Positions 32,597 to 40,814 of a DNA stretch of 62,348 nt are shown here, piece after piece (position 1 is the first letter of the stretch; each line of letters opens with the position of its first letter). The translations under genes were made by a program, and so were the position numbers. Source of the stretch: an uncultured Lactobacillus sp. (GTDB taxonomy: Bacteria > Bacillota > Bacilli > Lactobacillales > Lactobacillaceae). The notes under the pieces were generated by a model that was not told where the DNA came from, searched no databases, and worked only from the letters and a program-made list of their open reading frames with translations. Location: NCBI RefSeq assembly GCF_947367085.1, contig NZ_CANBCP010000007.1, positions 1-62,348 of the forward strand. The letters are read 5' to 3'.

Positions 32597-34186
32597 GTGA
32601 AGAAAAATAATATACATAAAATTAGTTTATTTTCTGCAGTTATGCTGGCACTTAATTCATTAATTGGTTCTGGCTGGCTCTTTGGTTCTGGTTCTGCCGC
32701 TCGAATTGCTGGTCCTGCTGCAATTATTTCTTGGATAATTGGTGCTGTGATTATCATTGCAATTGCGCTAACTTATGTAGAATTAGGGACTAGCTTTCCA
32801 GAAACTGGTGGAATGAGTAAATATGCTCAATATAGTCATGGGCCACTCTTAGGCTTTATTGCAGCTTGGGCCAATTGGATCTCTTTAGTTACTTTAGTGC
32901 CAATGGAAGCAGTAGCTGCGGTTCAATATATGTTATCTTGGCCATGGCAGTGGGCTAACTGGACAAAGCATTTTATGAATCAAGGCACGATTACGACTAG
33001 TGGCTTATTAGTAGTCTTTTTATTCATGTTAATTTTTACTTTGATTAACTTTTGGTCAGTCAAACTTATGACGCACTTTACAAATTTGATTTCGATCTTC
33101 AAAGTTTTACTGCCAACATTGACGATTGTGATGTTAATGATTTCTGGCTTTCATACTAGCAATTTTGGTCATGACTTACACAGCTTCATGCCATATGGTA
33201 GTCGGGCAATTTTTGAAGCAGCAAGTGGTGCTGGGATCATCATGTCTTATGATGCCTTTCAAACAGTTATTAATATTGGTGGAGAATTAGAAAATCCGCG
33301 TAAGAATATCATTCGAGGCGTCTTAATTTCGATGTTAGTGACAGCTGCGATTTATATCATGCTGCAAGTGGCATTTATTGGTGCGGTTGATCCCAAAATG
33401 GTAGCTAGAAGCTGGCATGGCGTTAACTTTAGTTCCCCATTTGCGGATATTGCAATCTTACTTGGAATTAATTGGCTAGTTGTTTTGCTTTATATGGATG
33501 CTTTTGTTTCTCCATTTGGAACAGGGGTTGCTTTTGCTGCAACGGCTTCTCGAGCACTAGCTGCTATGACGCATAACAAGCATTTACCAGCGTGGCTGGG
33601 AAGACTTAATAGAAGATATTTGGTTCCTCGTTTTGCGATGGTCGCCGATTTAATCTTGGCGATGATTTTAGTTAGTGTGTTTAGAAATTGGAACTTGTTA
33701 GCTACTGTTATTACTGCGGCAACATTAATTGCGTATTTAACAGGTCCTGTCACAGTGATGTCTTTAAGAAAAATAGCTCCCAATTTAAATCGCCCATATC
33801 ATCCAAGCTACATGAAGTGGTTAGCTCCTGTGACATTTATTTTAACGAGTTTAGCTATTTATTGGACAATGTGGCCGACTACTATTCAAGTGATTTTTGT
33901 GATTGCTTTAGGAATTCCAATTTATCTTTATTACGAGATTAAACTTAAGCAAAAATCATTTAAACAAGAGTTTAAACATGCTGCTTGGTTAATTTTGTAT
34001 CTTGTATTTATGTCATGCATGTCTTATGTGGGTAGTGAAGGCTTTGGCGGAATTAACTGGATACAATATCCGTGGGACTTTTTAGTAATTGCAATTATCT
34101 CATACGGCTTTTATCGCTACGCAATTGCCAGTTCTTTGAAAAAAGTTGATGACAGTGTGATCGCAGTTAATGAGAAGGTGAAATAA
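32597..34186 (+). CDS. APC family amino acid permease
   Basis: A 529-residue transporter of the APC superfamily with about 12-14 membrane segments. The first has ALNSLIGSGWLFGSGSAA, the family's substrate-binding GSGW region. I prefer GTG 32597 (MKKNNIHKIS) because GAGGA lies about 8 nt before it; the ATG at 32582 is upstream of that site and adds five polar residues. Amino acid uptake or exchange is expected; the substrate is not evident. It is a single gene between the trp-type operon and the sugar cluster. Confidence 0.85.
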   Translation: MKKNNIHKISLFSAVMLALNSLIGSGWLFGSGSAARIAGPAAIISWIIGAVIIIAIALTYVELGTSFPETGGMSKYAQYSHGPLLGFIAAWANWISLVTLVPMEAVAAVQYMLSWPWQWANWTKHFMNQGTITTSGLLVVFLFMLIFTLINFWSVKLMTHFTNLISIFKVLLPTLTIVMLMISGFHTSNFGHDLHSFMPYGSRAIFEAASGAGIIMSYDAFQTVINIGGELENPRKNIIRGVLISMLVTAAIYIMLQVAFIGAVDPKMVARSWHGVNFSSPFADIAILLGINWLVVLLYMDAFVSPFGTGVAFAATASRALAAMTHNKHLPAWLGRLNRRYLVPRFAMVADLILAMILVSVFRNWNLLATVITAATLIAYLTGPVTVMSLRKIAPNLNRPYHPSYMKWLAPVTFILTSLAIYWTMWPTTIQVIFVIALGIPIYLYYEIKLKQKSFKQEFKHAAWLILYLVFMSCMSYVGSEGFGGINWIQYPWDFLVIAIISYGFYRYAIASSLKKVDDSVIAVNEKVK

Positions 34187-34239
34187 AAAGGGATAGAGAA
34201 TTTTTAATTGGTGTAACTGATGCTATTTCATGATAGAAT

Positions 34240-34259
34240 AAATTTGATATGACAAATTT
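34240..34259. promoter_or_regulatory. Inverted repeat before gntR-type gene
   Basis: AAATTTG and CAAATTT are perfect arms 6 nt apart, 17 nt before the start codon. Possible autoregulatory site; AT-rich, so weak. Confidence 0.3.
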
Positions 34260-34276
34260 AGAACGAAGATGAGTAG

Positions 34277-34993
34277 ATGAAAGAGACACCCAAATATTTA
34301 TTAATTGCCCAACGATTAAAAGAATTAATTACTTCTGGCGAATATAAACCTAATGACCAATTACCAAAAGAATATGATTTGGCAAATTCATATAATGTGA
34401 GCAGAATTACCGTACGAACAGCTCTTCAAGAATTAGAAAACGAAGGTCTAATTTATAGAATCCAGGGGGCCGGTACTTTTGTAAAAAGTCATTCACTGAC
34501 ACAATCTACAATTCAAGGGAGCTTAGAACCTTTAAATTTAAAAAAATATCATTTGAAGCTAGTTGATTTTGAAGTGGGGCAAGTACCAAAATTAATTCAA
34601 GAAGGCCTAGATTTAGCGCCATATGATGTGGTTTATACGATTAAGAGAATCGCTTTAGATAAAGCAAAAAAGTTGATTGCTTTTCAAAGATTATTTATTC
34701 CTGCTAAAGTAATTCAAGGTCTAAATATGAGTATGATGGAAAATTCTATTTACCCAATTATTGCTAAAAGAGTAAATGACAAACCTCAAAAAGCTGTTCG
34801 TGAAATCACCTTAACTAAAGCTGATGATGAACTGCAGGCCGAAAATGAAATTCCAGCAGGTTTAGTTCCTAAAGATGAGCCTGTCTTAAAATGTGTTCAA
34901 CATTCATATTTATCTGGGGGTAAACCATTTGAATGGAATGAAACCTACTATCGAATTACCCAAAGTCCTCTCAAACAAGTAATTGTTTTATAA
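34277..34993 (+). CDS. GntR family regulator with UTRA domain
   Basis: A 238-residue HutC-subfamily regulator. The winged HTH (ITSGEYKPNDQLPKEYDLAN, SRITVRTALQELENEGLI, then GAGTFV) spans residues 8-72; the UTRA ligand domain (about 90-235) includes VYTIKRIAL and the closing FEWNETYYRI. It lies directly upstream of a PTS permease and an esterase on the same strand and probably controls them, with a phosphorylated sugar as ligand. The ribosome-binding site is weak. Confidence 0.88.
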   Translation: MKETPKYLLIAQRLKELITSGEYKPNDQLPKEYDLANSYNVSRITVRTALQELENEGLIYRIQGAGTFVKSHSLTQSTIQGSLEPLNLKKYHLKLVDFEVGQVPKLIQEGLDLAPYDVVYTIKRIALDKAKKLIAFQRLFIPAKVIQGLNMSMMENSIYPIIAKRVNDKPQKAVREITLTKADDELQAENEIPAGLVPKDEPVLKCVQHSYLSGGKPFEWNETYYRITQSPLKQVIVL

Positions 34994-34997
34994 ATAA

Positions 34998-35028
34998 AAA
35001 TGTCAAAACTAAAAGTTTTGGCATTTTT
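34998..35028 (+). terminator. Terminator after gntR-type gene
   Basis: AAATGTCAAAACT pairs with AGTTTTGGCATTT (one G-U), followed by T-run; separates the regulator from the PTS transcript. Confidence 0.85.
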
Positions 35029-35060
35029 TGTTATATCAAATATTGACAAAATTATAATTT

Positions 35061-35068
35061 GTTATAAC
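35061..35068. promoter_or_regulatory. Palindrome GTTATAAC in the PTS promoter
   Basis: GTTATAAC is a perfect palindrome of the GTnTAnAC kind bound by UTRA-type GntR proteins, and it lies downstream of TTGACA at 35043-35048, over the likely -10. Probable operator of the adjacent regulator. Confidence 0.4.
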
Positions 35069-35109
35069 ATTTAATTGTAAGCGGTTACTAAAGCCTTGGA
35101 GGGAAAATT

Positions 35110-36522
35110 ATGAAAGATTTTACTAAGACTTCTGGATGGCAGAAGTTTAAAAATACATTTATTAAGACCGCAGGTAAAATTGCGGGAAATAGATTACTAC
35201 TGACGCTGCGTGATACGTTCGTATTAGTTGCAGCAACAACTATGATTGCTGGTTTTGCAATCATGATTCAAAACGTTATTGTTGATCCAGTGAATGGACT
35301 TATTTTTGGTAAACAAGGTCTTCAGATTGGCCGTCTTATTTCTGGGTCATGGGGTGCGTGGGAAGCATCTGGCTTTTGCCATGTTTTAAAGACGATTGCA
35401 AACCTGATTGCCTTAGTTTCAAATGGTTCTTTGAATATCTTTTCATTATTAATTGCGATTGTCTTTGCTTATGAAGTTTCAAAGCACTATTTTGCTGATA
35501 AAGAAGAGCACATGACAGATGTATTATTTGCTATCGGTGCATTTTTTATCTGCTTACCTTGGAACTTTAAGTATGCTATTGCTGGTACTAAGAAAACTGT
35601 TGATATCTTAAATTATGTTGATACACAATACTTTGGTACACAAGGGGTATTTGCAGCTGTTCTTATTTCAGGATTTGCTGTTTGGCTATATAACTTTTTC
35701 TTGAATAAACATTTTACGATTAAGTTGCCAGATTCTGTGCCACCAGCAGTTGCACAAAGTTTTGCCTCATTAATTCCTGGTACATTTACTTTGGGTATAT
35801 TTATTATTTTAACTGGTATTTCAACTGCATGTACTGGTAAAACGATGCCGGTCTTATTCTTATCAGTCTTGCAAGCACCAGCTATGGCAATTGCTAAGAC
35901 TGGAGCATTTGCGTTTGTTTCTCAGTTTACTTGGAGTTTATTACAATGGTTCGGTATTCACCCAACTTCAATTTGGGGACCAATCTTTGGTTTGACTTGG
36001 ACAATTAACGATACCCAAAATATGCTGGGACAAGCTCACCACATTTATTCAACTTTGTTCATGAACTTCTCCACTATTGCTGCTGGTACTTTCTCATTGT
36101 CACCAGTTCTGGCAATTATGATTGCATCAAAGAGAGTAGGAGTTCGTAAAATTACAAAAGTTGCTTTACTTCCAGCTGTTTTCAATATCTCAGAACCTAT
36201 TACTTTTGGATTGCCAATTGTTTTGAATCCAATTTACTTTATTCCATTTGTATTAGCTCAACCGATTGCCTTCTATATTGGTTTGTTCTTTACGAAGATT
36301 GGGTTTATTGCTCCAATTGTAAACAACGTTCCATGGACTGTCCCAACTCTTCTTTCAGGATTGTTGTATACAGGAAATATTCGTGGTGTGATTGTGCAAG
36401 CGATTGCTTTAGTTGTGACGACACTACTTTATATTCCATTTGTGAAAATTGATAATAAGTTAAATGCTGAAAGGATCCAAGAACAAGAGATGGATCAAGC
36501 GTTAAAAGAAGATGGACAATAA
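35110..36522 (+). CDS. PTS sugar transporter subunit IIC (lactose/cellobiose family)
   Basis: A 470-residue EIIC with about ten membrane segments. Family marks include VPPAVAQSFASLIPGTFT, GPIFGLTWTINDTQN and FNISEPITFGLPIVLNPIYF, the substrate-binding loop of lactose/cellobiose/chitobiose EIICs. No EIIA or EIIB domain is fused or adjacent, so it must use PTS proteins from elsewhere. It overlaps the esterase gene by one base (taATG), which suggests that the sugar carries ester groups or comes from an acetylated glycan. GntR upstream is the likely controller. Confidence 0.88.
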   Translation: MKDFTKTSGWQKFKNTFIKTAGKIAGNRLLLTLRDTFVLVAATTMIAGFAIMIQNVIVDPVNGLIFGKQGLQIGRLISGSWGAWEASGFCHVLKTIANLIALVSNGSLNIFSLLIAIVFAYEVSKHYFADKEEHMTDVLFAIGAFFICLPWNFKYAIAGTKKTVDILNYVDTQYFGTQGVFAAVLISGFAVWLYNFFLNKHFTIKLPDSVPPAVAQSFASLIPGTFTLGIFIILTGISTACTGKTMPVLFLSVLQAPAMAIAKTGAFAFVSQFTWSLLQWFGIHPTSIWGPIFGLTWTINDTQNMLGQAHHIYSTLFMNFSTIAAGTFSLSPVLAIMIASKRVGVRKITKVALLPAVFNISEPITFGLPIVLNPIYFIPFVLAQPIAFYIGLFFTKIGFIAPIVNNVPWTVPTLLSGLLYTGNIRGVIVQAIALVVTTLLYIPFVKIDNKLNAERIQEQEMDQALKEDGQ

Positions 36523-38048
36523 TGAAGTTAAATCAAAATATATTAGCTGATTATTTTCAAGATGGGATGGTTTTACCCAGGAATAAAGAATTTTATTTAG
36601 GAGGTAAAGTTGCATCTGAAAGTTTGGTGAAGATTAGTTTTAATGGTAAAACTACTAATGTTTTAAGTGATGATTTAGGCAACTGGCACCTACATGTTGG
36701 TGCGATAAGTAACTTTAATGGTGAAGCTGAGATTAAAGTTATGTCTAACAAGCACAGCCAAGTTATTAAGAATCTTCACTTAGGAAAAGTTTATTTACTT
36801 AGTGGACAGTCAAATATTGAGTATCGTTTAAAAGATGAAGCTGACTTTAGCCAGGTTAAAAAGGATCTAGATAATTGTAAATATCAAAATCTATATTATT
36901 ATAATGTTCCTCAAATTGATTTTCTTGATTCAAAAACTGGCAAGATTTTACCCAAAGATCTAAAAGAAGAAACCTGGCATCATGTTAATTCCAAAAATGC
37001 TGGTGATATGTCTGCAGTAGGTTATTATATGCTACAAAAATTATCTGAGATCAATCCACATGAGCCACTAGCTATCGTAGACTGTTTTAAAGGTGGCACG
37101 AGTGCTAGTGTTTGGATTGATAAAAGAGATTTATCATCTGATCCGGAACTAAATGAAGCATTCATCAAGCCATACCAAAAAGCAATTGCAGGTAAAACAA
37201 AAAAAGATTTTGACCAAGAAACTAAAGAATATAACCTCAGAGTTGAAAAACATAATCACGATCTTAATGAGTACCTAAGATTGCATCCCGACACAACACT
37301 CAGTGATGCTAAAAATATCGTTGGCCACACTCCGTGGCCGCCTCCCATGAGACCGGAATTATTTACTCGGCCAGCTGGACTTCATCAGACTATGATGGAT
37401 CAGATTAAATATGGAAGCTTTAATATGCTGATTTGGTATCAAGGTGAAAATGATACCGATCGCGCACAGTATTACCATAAATTGTTACCCATGCTAATTT
37501 TTACGTGGCGTAAGACTTTAAAAGATCCATCTTTACCCATTAAAGTGATTCAGCTGCCTGGATATGCAGATTATCCACAGGATTCGGCAGCGCTTATTCG
37601 CCAAGTTCAATTAGATACAAGTCGTCAACTAACCAACGCTGATTTAGTTTCATTCGTTGATGGTGGAGAAGAGCATAATATTCATCCTACTCACAAAAAG
37701 AAAATGGGACGTAGATTAGGCAGCATAGTCAGTGGGAGAAATTATCTAGGTAGTCCTTATGTGGATAAAGTCATCCAACAAGATAAAAGAATACTTCTAC
37801 ATATCACTCGCTGTGAAAGTTGCAAGCTTTCTGGAAAAGCGACTATCAAGTTGATTGGTGGTCAGCAAAGCCGCTCTTATGAGGTTCAAGAATCAGATTT
37901 GAATAAAAATTATATATCTATCCCTCTCAAAATAAATGATCTTAGGCAAATCTCTTATGGATATGAAAACTATCCTCAAAATATTGGACTTTATAATGAA
38001 CTGGACTATCCACTTTCTCCATTTAAGATTGAAGTGAATAACGTGTAA
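36522..38048 (+). CDS. Sialate O-acetylesterase-like SGNH esterase
   Basis: A 508-residue carbohydrate esterase of the sialate O-acetylesterase/DUF303 family. The serine motif is LLSGQSNIEYR; GMLIWYQGENDTDRA-type sequence (FNMLIWYQGENDTDR) is the second block; the Asp/His pair lies in DGGEEHNIHPTHKKKMGRRL. No signal peptide is seen, so it acts inside on an imported sugar, in keeping with its coupling to the PTS permease. It may remove acetyl groups from host-type glycans such as acetylated sialic acids, but the true substrate is not known. Confidence 0.85.
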   Translation: MKLNQNILADYFQDGMVLPRNKEFYLGGKVASESLVKISFNGKTTNVLSDDLGNWHLHVGAISNFNGEAEIKVMSNKHSQVIKNLHLGKVYLLSGQSNIEYRLKDEADFSQVKKDLDNCKYQNLYYYNVPQIDFLDSKTGKILPKDLKEETWHHVNSKNAGDMSAVGYYMLQKLSEINPHEPLAIVDCFKGGTSASVWIDKRDLSSDPELNEAFIKPYQKAIAGKTKKDFDQETKEYNLRVEKHNHDLNEYLRLHPDTTLSDAKNIVGHTPWPPPMRPELFTRPAGLHQTMMDQIKYGSFNMLIWYQGENDTDRAQYYHKLLPMLIFTWRKTLKDPSLPIKVIQLPGYADYPQDSAALIRQVQLDTSRQLTNADLVSFVDGGEEHNIHPTHKKKMGRRLGSIVSGRNYLGSPYVDKVIQQDKRILLHITRCESCKLSGKATIKLIGGQQSRSYEVQESDLNKNYISIPLKINDLRQISYGYENYPQNIGLYNELDYPLSPFKIEVNNV

Positions 38049-38157
38049 TTAAATGCTAAATCAATTAACTGATCAATTAATTGAGAGCAAGATTTTTTAT
38101 TCTATAGGTAGGATAGACTTAACTTAACTATTCAATAAATTTTATGAGTGAAATATA

Positions 38158-39207
38158 TCAGCGAACCGAATCATTTGATTCGGTTTTTATTTTGCGGATT
38201 GAGTCGCGAATAACTAACTTACTATTGAAAATAATGCGAATAGACATGTTTCTACCGCTAGACACCCTAGCTTTAATAGTATCAACTGCTAATTTTCCCA
38301 TTTCAAAAGAATCGATATGAACAGAAGATAGTGAGGGCGAGAAATACTTTGCACTTTCAATATCGTCAAAACTAAAAATAGAGATATCTTGGGGAATTTT
38401 TAACCCTCTTTCTTTGATAGCTTTATAGACTCCAATTGCCATTGGATCACTTGCTACAAGAATAGCAGTTGGAGTGAATTCATTGAGTAATTTTTTTGTG
38501 TTTTGATAACTATAATCAGGTCCCCAATCACTTAAATAAGCTTTTGCGTATTGGGTTAAATCGTGTAATTTCATCCATTTCAAATAAGCTTGGTAGCGAA
38601 CTTCGTTTTTGCTATTGTGAGTGATGCCATTTTGATTAATGATACTTGAATAGCCGCCAATATAAGCAATTTTTCTATGACCATATTTATAAAATAGATC
38701 AAGTATATTAGTTGTTTGATCATAAAAATCAGATTGGATAATATCAACTGATGAGATTGTGCCATAATAGTCCACTAAAAGTAAATTTTGGTTGTATTTA
38801 CTAGCATTAACTATTGTAGCTTTATCAAGATTTCCGATAACTAAGACAGCATCGTACTTAGACAAATCAGTCCACTTTTTATCAGCATCTCTCATATTGA
38901 AGATAGTTCTAGCTTCCATTCCCCATAAGGCGCACTCTTTTAGGATGCCTTTTTTTATTTCAATAAAATATGGATCTGAAGTGATCTCATTGGGATATTG
39001 ATTTACGATAAGGCCTATTTTGAATTTGGTTTTTCTTTCTAAAAAGCTTTTCCCATGTTGATTATGATAATTCAGCTGCTTAGCAATCTTTAAGACTCGA
39101 GATCGTGTTTCTTCATTAACTTTGAAAGTCGGATCTTGTTTTAAGATTCGTGAGACAGATGCTACTGAAACTTTGGCTAAACTAGCAATATCTCTCATAT
39201 TTGCCAT
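38158..39207 (-). CDS. LacI family regulator
   Basis: A 349-residue LacI/GalR repressor. HTH and hinge: MRDIASLAKVSVASVSRILK (4-23) to the SRVLKIAKQLNYH helix; then a sugar-binding domain (KFKIGLIVNQYPNEI, YRKIAYIGGYSS-like GHRKIAYIGGYSS, SIFSFDDIESAKYF, SLSSVHIDSFEMGKLAV). It is divergent from the EIIC/alpha-galactosidase operon. Two copies of an 18-bp element lie before the two start codons and are its likely operators. Its last codons form the terminator hairpin of the convergent esterase transcript. Confidence 0.9.
   Translation of the reverse strand: MANMRDIASLAKVSVASVSRILKQDPTFKVNEETRSRVLKIAKQLNYHNQHGKSFLERKTKFKIGLIVNQYPNEITSDPYFIEIKKGILKECALWGMEARTIFNMRDADKKWTDLSKYDAVLVIGNLDKATIVNASKYNQNLLLVDYYGTISSVDIIQSDFYDQTTNILDLFYKYGHRKIAYIGGYSSIINQNGITHNSKNEVRYQAYLKWMKLHDLTQYAKAYLSDWGPDYSYQNTKKLLNEFTPTAILVASDPMAIGVYKAIKERGLKIPQDISIFSFDDIESAKYFSPSLSSVHIDSFEMGKLAVDTIKARVSSGRNMSIRIIFNSKLVIRDSIRKIKTESNDSVR
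38164..38190 (+). terminator. Terminator of the PTS-esterase operon inside lacI-type gene end
   Basis: AACCGAATCA and TGATTCGGTT are perfect 10-bp arms around TT, followed by TTTATTTT on the plus strand only. It doubles as the coding sequence for the last residues (SNDSVR) of the minus-strand regulator. Confidence 0.8.
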
Positions 39208-39226
39208 AATTATTCGCCTTTCTTTT

Positions 39227-39244
39227 TAGTAAACTTAGTAAACA
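39227..39244. promoter_or_regulatory. LacI operator, copy 1
   Basis: Read on the minus strand, TGTTTACTAAGTTTACTA; it matches copy 2 at 39337 in 15 of 18 positions. It lies 20 nt before the regulator's own start codon. Confidence 0.6.
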
Positions 39245-39298
39245 ATAAAGTGCTTGACATTGTTCTTAGCTATATTGCCTATAAGAGTAGAATACGCT

Positions 39299-39324
39299 TA
39301 TACTTTAAATAAAGAAAGCGCTTT
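39299..39324 (+). promoter_or_regulatory. -10 box and cre-like site of the alpha-galactosidase operon
   Basis: TATACT (39299-39304) with TTGCCT 18 nt upstream is a plausible promoter. AAAGCGCTTT (39315-39324) just after it is the core of a CcpA site (cre), so glucose repression by roadblock is likely. Confidence 0.55.
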
Positions 39325-39336
39325 TAATAGAAAGTC

Positions 39337-39354
39337 TGTTTACTAGATTTATTA
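39337..39354. promoter_or_regulatory. LacI operator, copy 2
   Basis: TGTTTACTAGATTTATTA, the counterpart of copy 1, lies downstream of the promoter and just before the EIIC ribosome-binding site. Confidence 0.6.
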
Positions 39355-39374
39355 AAAAGGGGAGAAAAAATAAG

Positions 39375-40805
39375 ATGGATAATAAATATAAAAGTTTTAT
39401 AAATAAACATATTATTCCACCTGTTGTTAAGTTCGTTAATTTGCGGGCAATGAAGGCTTTAGCAAATGGTATGGTTTATACATTGCCATTTATTTTGGTG
39501 GGATCAATCTTCTTGATTTTAGCTAATATCCCTATTCCTGCAGTTGCCAATGCAATAAAGGCGTCTGGATGGGAAGTTTTATTTAACCAAGTTTATACTA
39601 CTTCGTTTGGTTTTATGGCTTTATGGGCAGTTTTTGGTATTGCTTATGAATACACAAAAGCAGATGGTCACGGCAAACCTGCATCTTCTGGTTTAATTGC
39701 CTTAGGCGTATTTTTCCTTCTACAATCTTTACAAATTGCTAATCCATTAGTTGCTGCGATGGGAAAAAGTGGCTTAGGCATTACAGATGCGGCTGGTAAA
39801 GTTTTATACACAGGAAGTCAATTAACGCATCAGATTGATAAATTACCTGATGCAGTTCAAAACTTTTTGACTTCCCCAGTGACAGGTGTGATTAATAATA
39901 CCTGGCTTGGTGGACAAGGAATGGTAGCATCAATCATTATTGGTCTGTTAGTTGGTTGGAGCTACTCTGCTATTATTAAACGCGGCTGGAAGATTACTTT
40001 GCCAAGTCAAGTTCCAGGCAATATCGCAGATCAATTTGATGCAATGATTCCAGCAGGAATTATTTTGACTGTGTCAATGTTTGTTTTTGCATTCTTCAAA
40101 GAGATTTTACATACTGATTTCTTACAATTTATTTATCATACTATCCAAATTCCACTGCAAGGAATTCCAGATTCATTCTGGGGAATCACAATTATGGCAT
40201 TCTTTGTTTCCTTCTTCTGGTTATTTGGTGTTCACGGTGGTATTATTGTTGGCTCTATCACCAGTGCAATGCTTTCAGCTAATTCATTTGATAATGCTGC
40301 ATTATTTAAAGCTGGAAAATTATCTGTTCAAAATGGGGCTCACATTGTAACAGCTGAATTCTTTAATAACTTTGTCAATATTACTGGTTCAGGTATTACT
40401 ATTGGATTATTGATCTATGCTTTGGTATTTGCTAAGTCTGTAAAATTAAAGAGTATGGGTAAGATTGAAGCTATTCCTGGTATTTTTAACATTAATGAAC
40501 CTTTCTTATTTGGCTTGCCAATTGTTATGAATCCCTGGTTAGCAATTCCATTCTTCTTAACTCCGGTGATCTCAGTAATGTCAACTTACTTACTAATGAA
40601 ATCGGGCATTATTCCACCATTAACTGGTATTTCCGTTCCATGGACAATTCCACCAATTATTCAAGGAGCAATTGCTGGAGGATGGAAAGTTGGATTATGG
40701 CAAGCAGTAGTATTATTGATCTCAGTCGTAATTTATCTTCCATTTGCTAGAAGATATGATAAATACTTAATGTCTCAAGAAAAGGCAGTTTCACAAGAAA
40801 AATAG
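39375..40805 (+). CDS. PTS sugar transporter subunit IIC (lactose/cellobiose family)
   Basis: A 476-residue EIIC with about ten membrane segments and the family's PSQVPGNIADQFDAMIPAGI, WLFGVHGGIIVGSITSAMLS and FNINEPFLFGLPIVMNPW motifs. No EIIA/EIIB accompany it. It precedes an alpha-galactosidase by 9 nt, so it probably imports an alpha-galactoside (melibiose- or raffinose-like) for intracellular cleavage. It is controlled by the divergent LacI protein and probably CcpA. Confidence 0.88.
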   Translation: MDNKYKSFINKHIIPPVVKFVNLRAMKALANGMVYTLPFILVGSIFLILANIPIPAVANAIKASGWEVLFNQVYTTSFGFMALWAVFGIAYEYTKADGHGKPASSGLIALGVFFLLQSLQIANPLVAAMGKSGLGITDAAGKVLYTGSQLTHQIDKLPDAVQNFLTSPVTGVINNTWLGGQGMVASIIIGLLVGWSYSAIIKRGWKITLPSQVPGNIADQFDAMIPAGIILTVSMFVFAFFKEILHTDFLQFIYHTIQIPLQGIPDSFWGITIMAFFVSFFWLFGVHGGIIVGSITSAMLSANSFDNAALFKAGKLSVQNGAHIVTAEFFNNFVNITGSGITIGLLIYALVFAKSVKLKSMGKIEAIPGIFNINEPFLFGLPIVMNPWLAIPFFLTPVISVMSTYLLMKSGIIPPLTGISVPWTIPPIIQGAIAGGWKVGLWQAVVLLISVVIYLPFARRYDKYLMSQEKAVSQEK

Positions 40806-40814
40806 GTATAAAAA

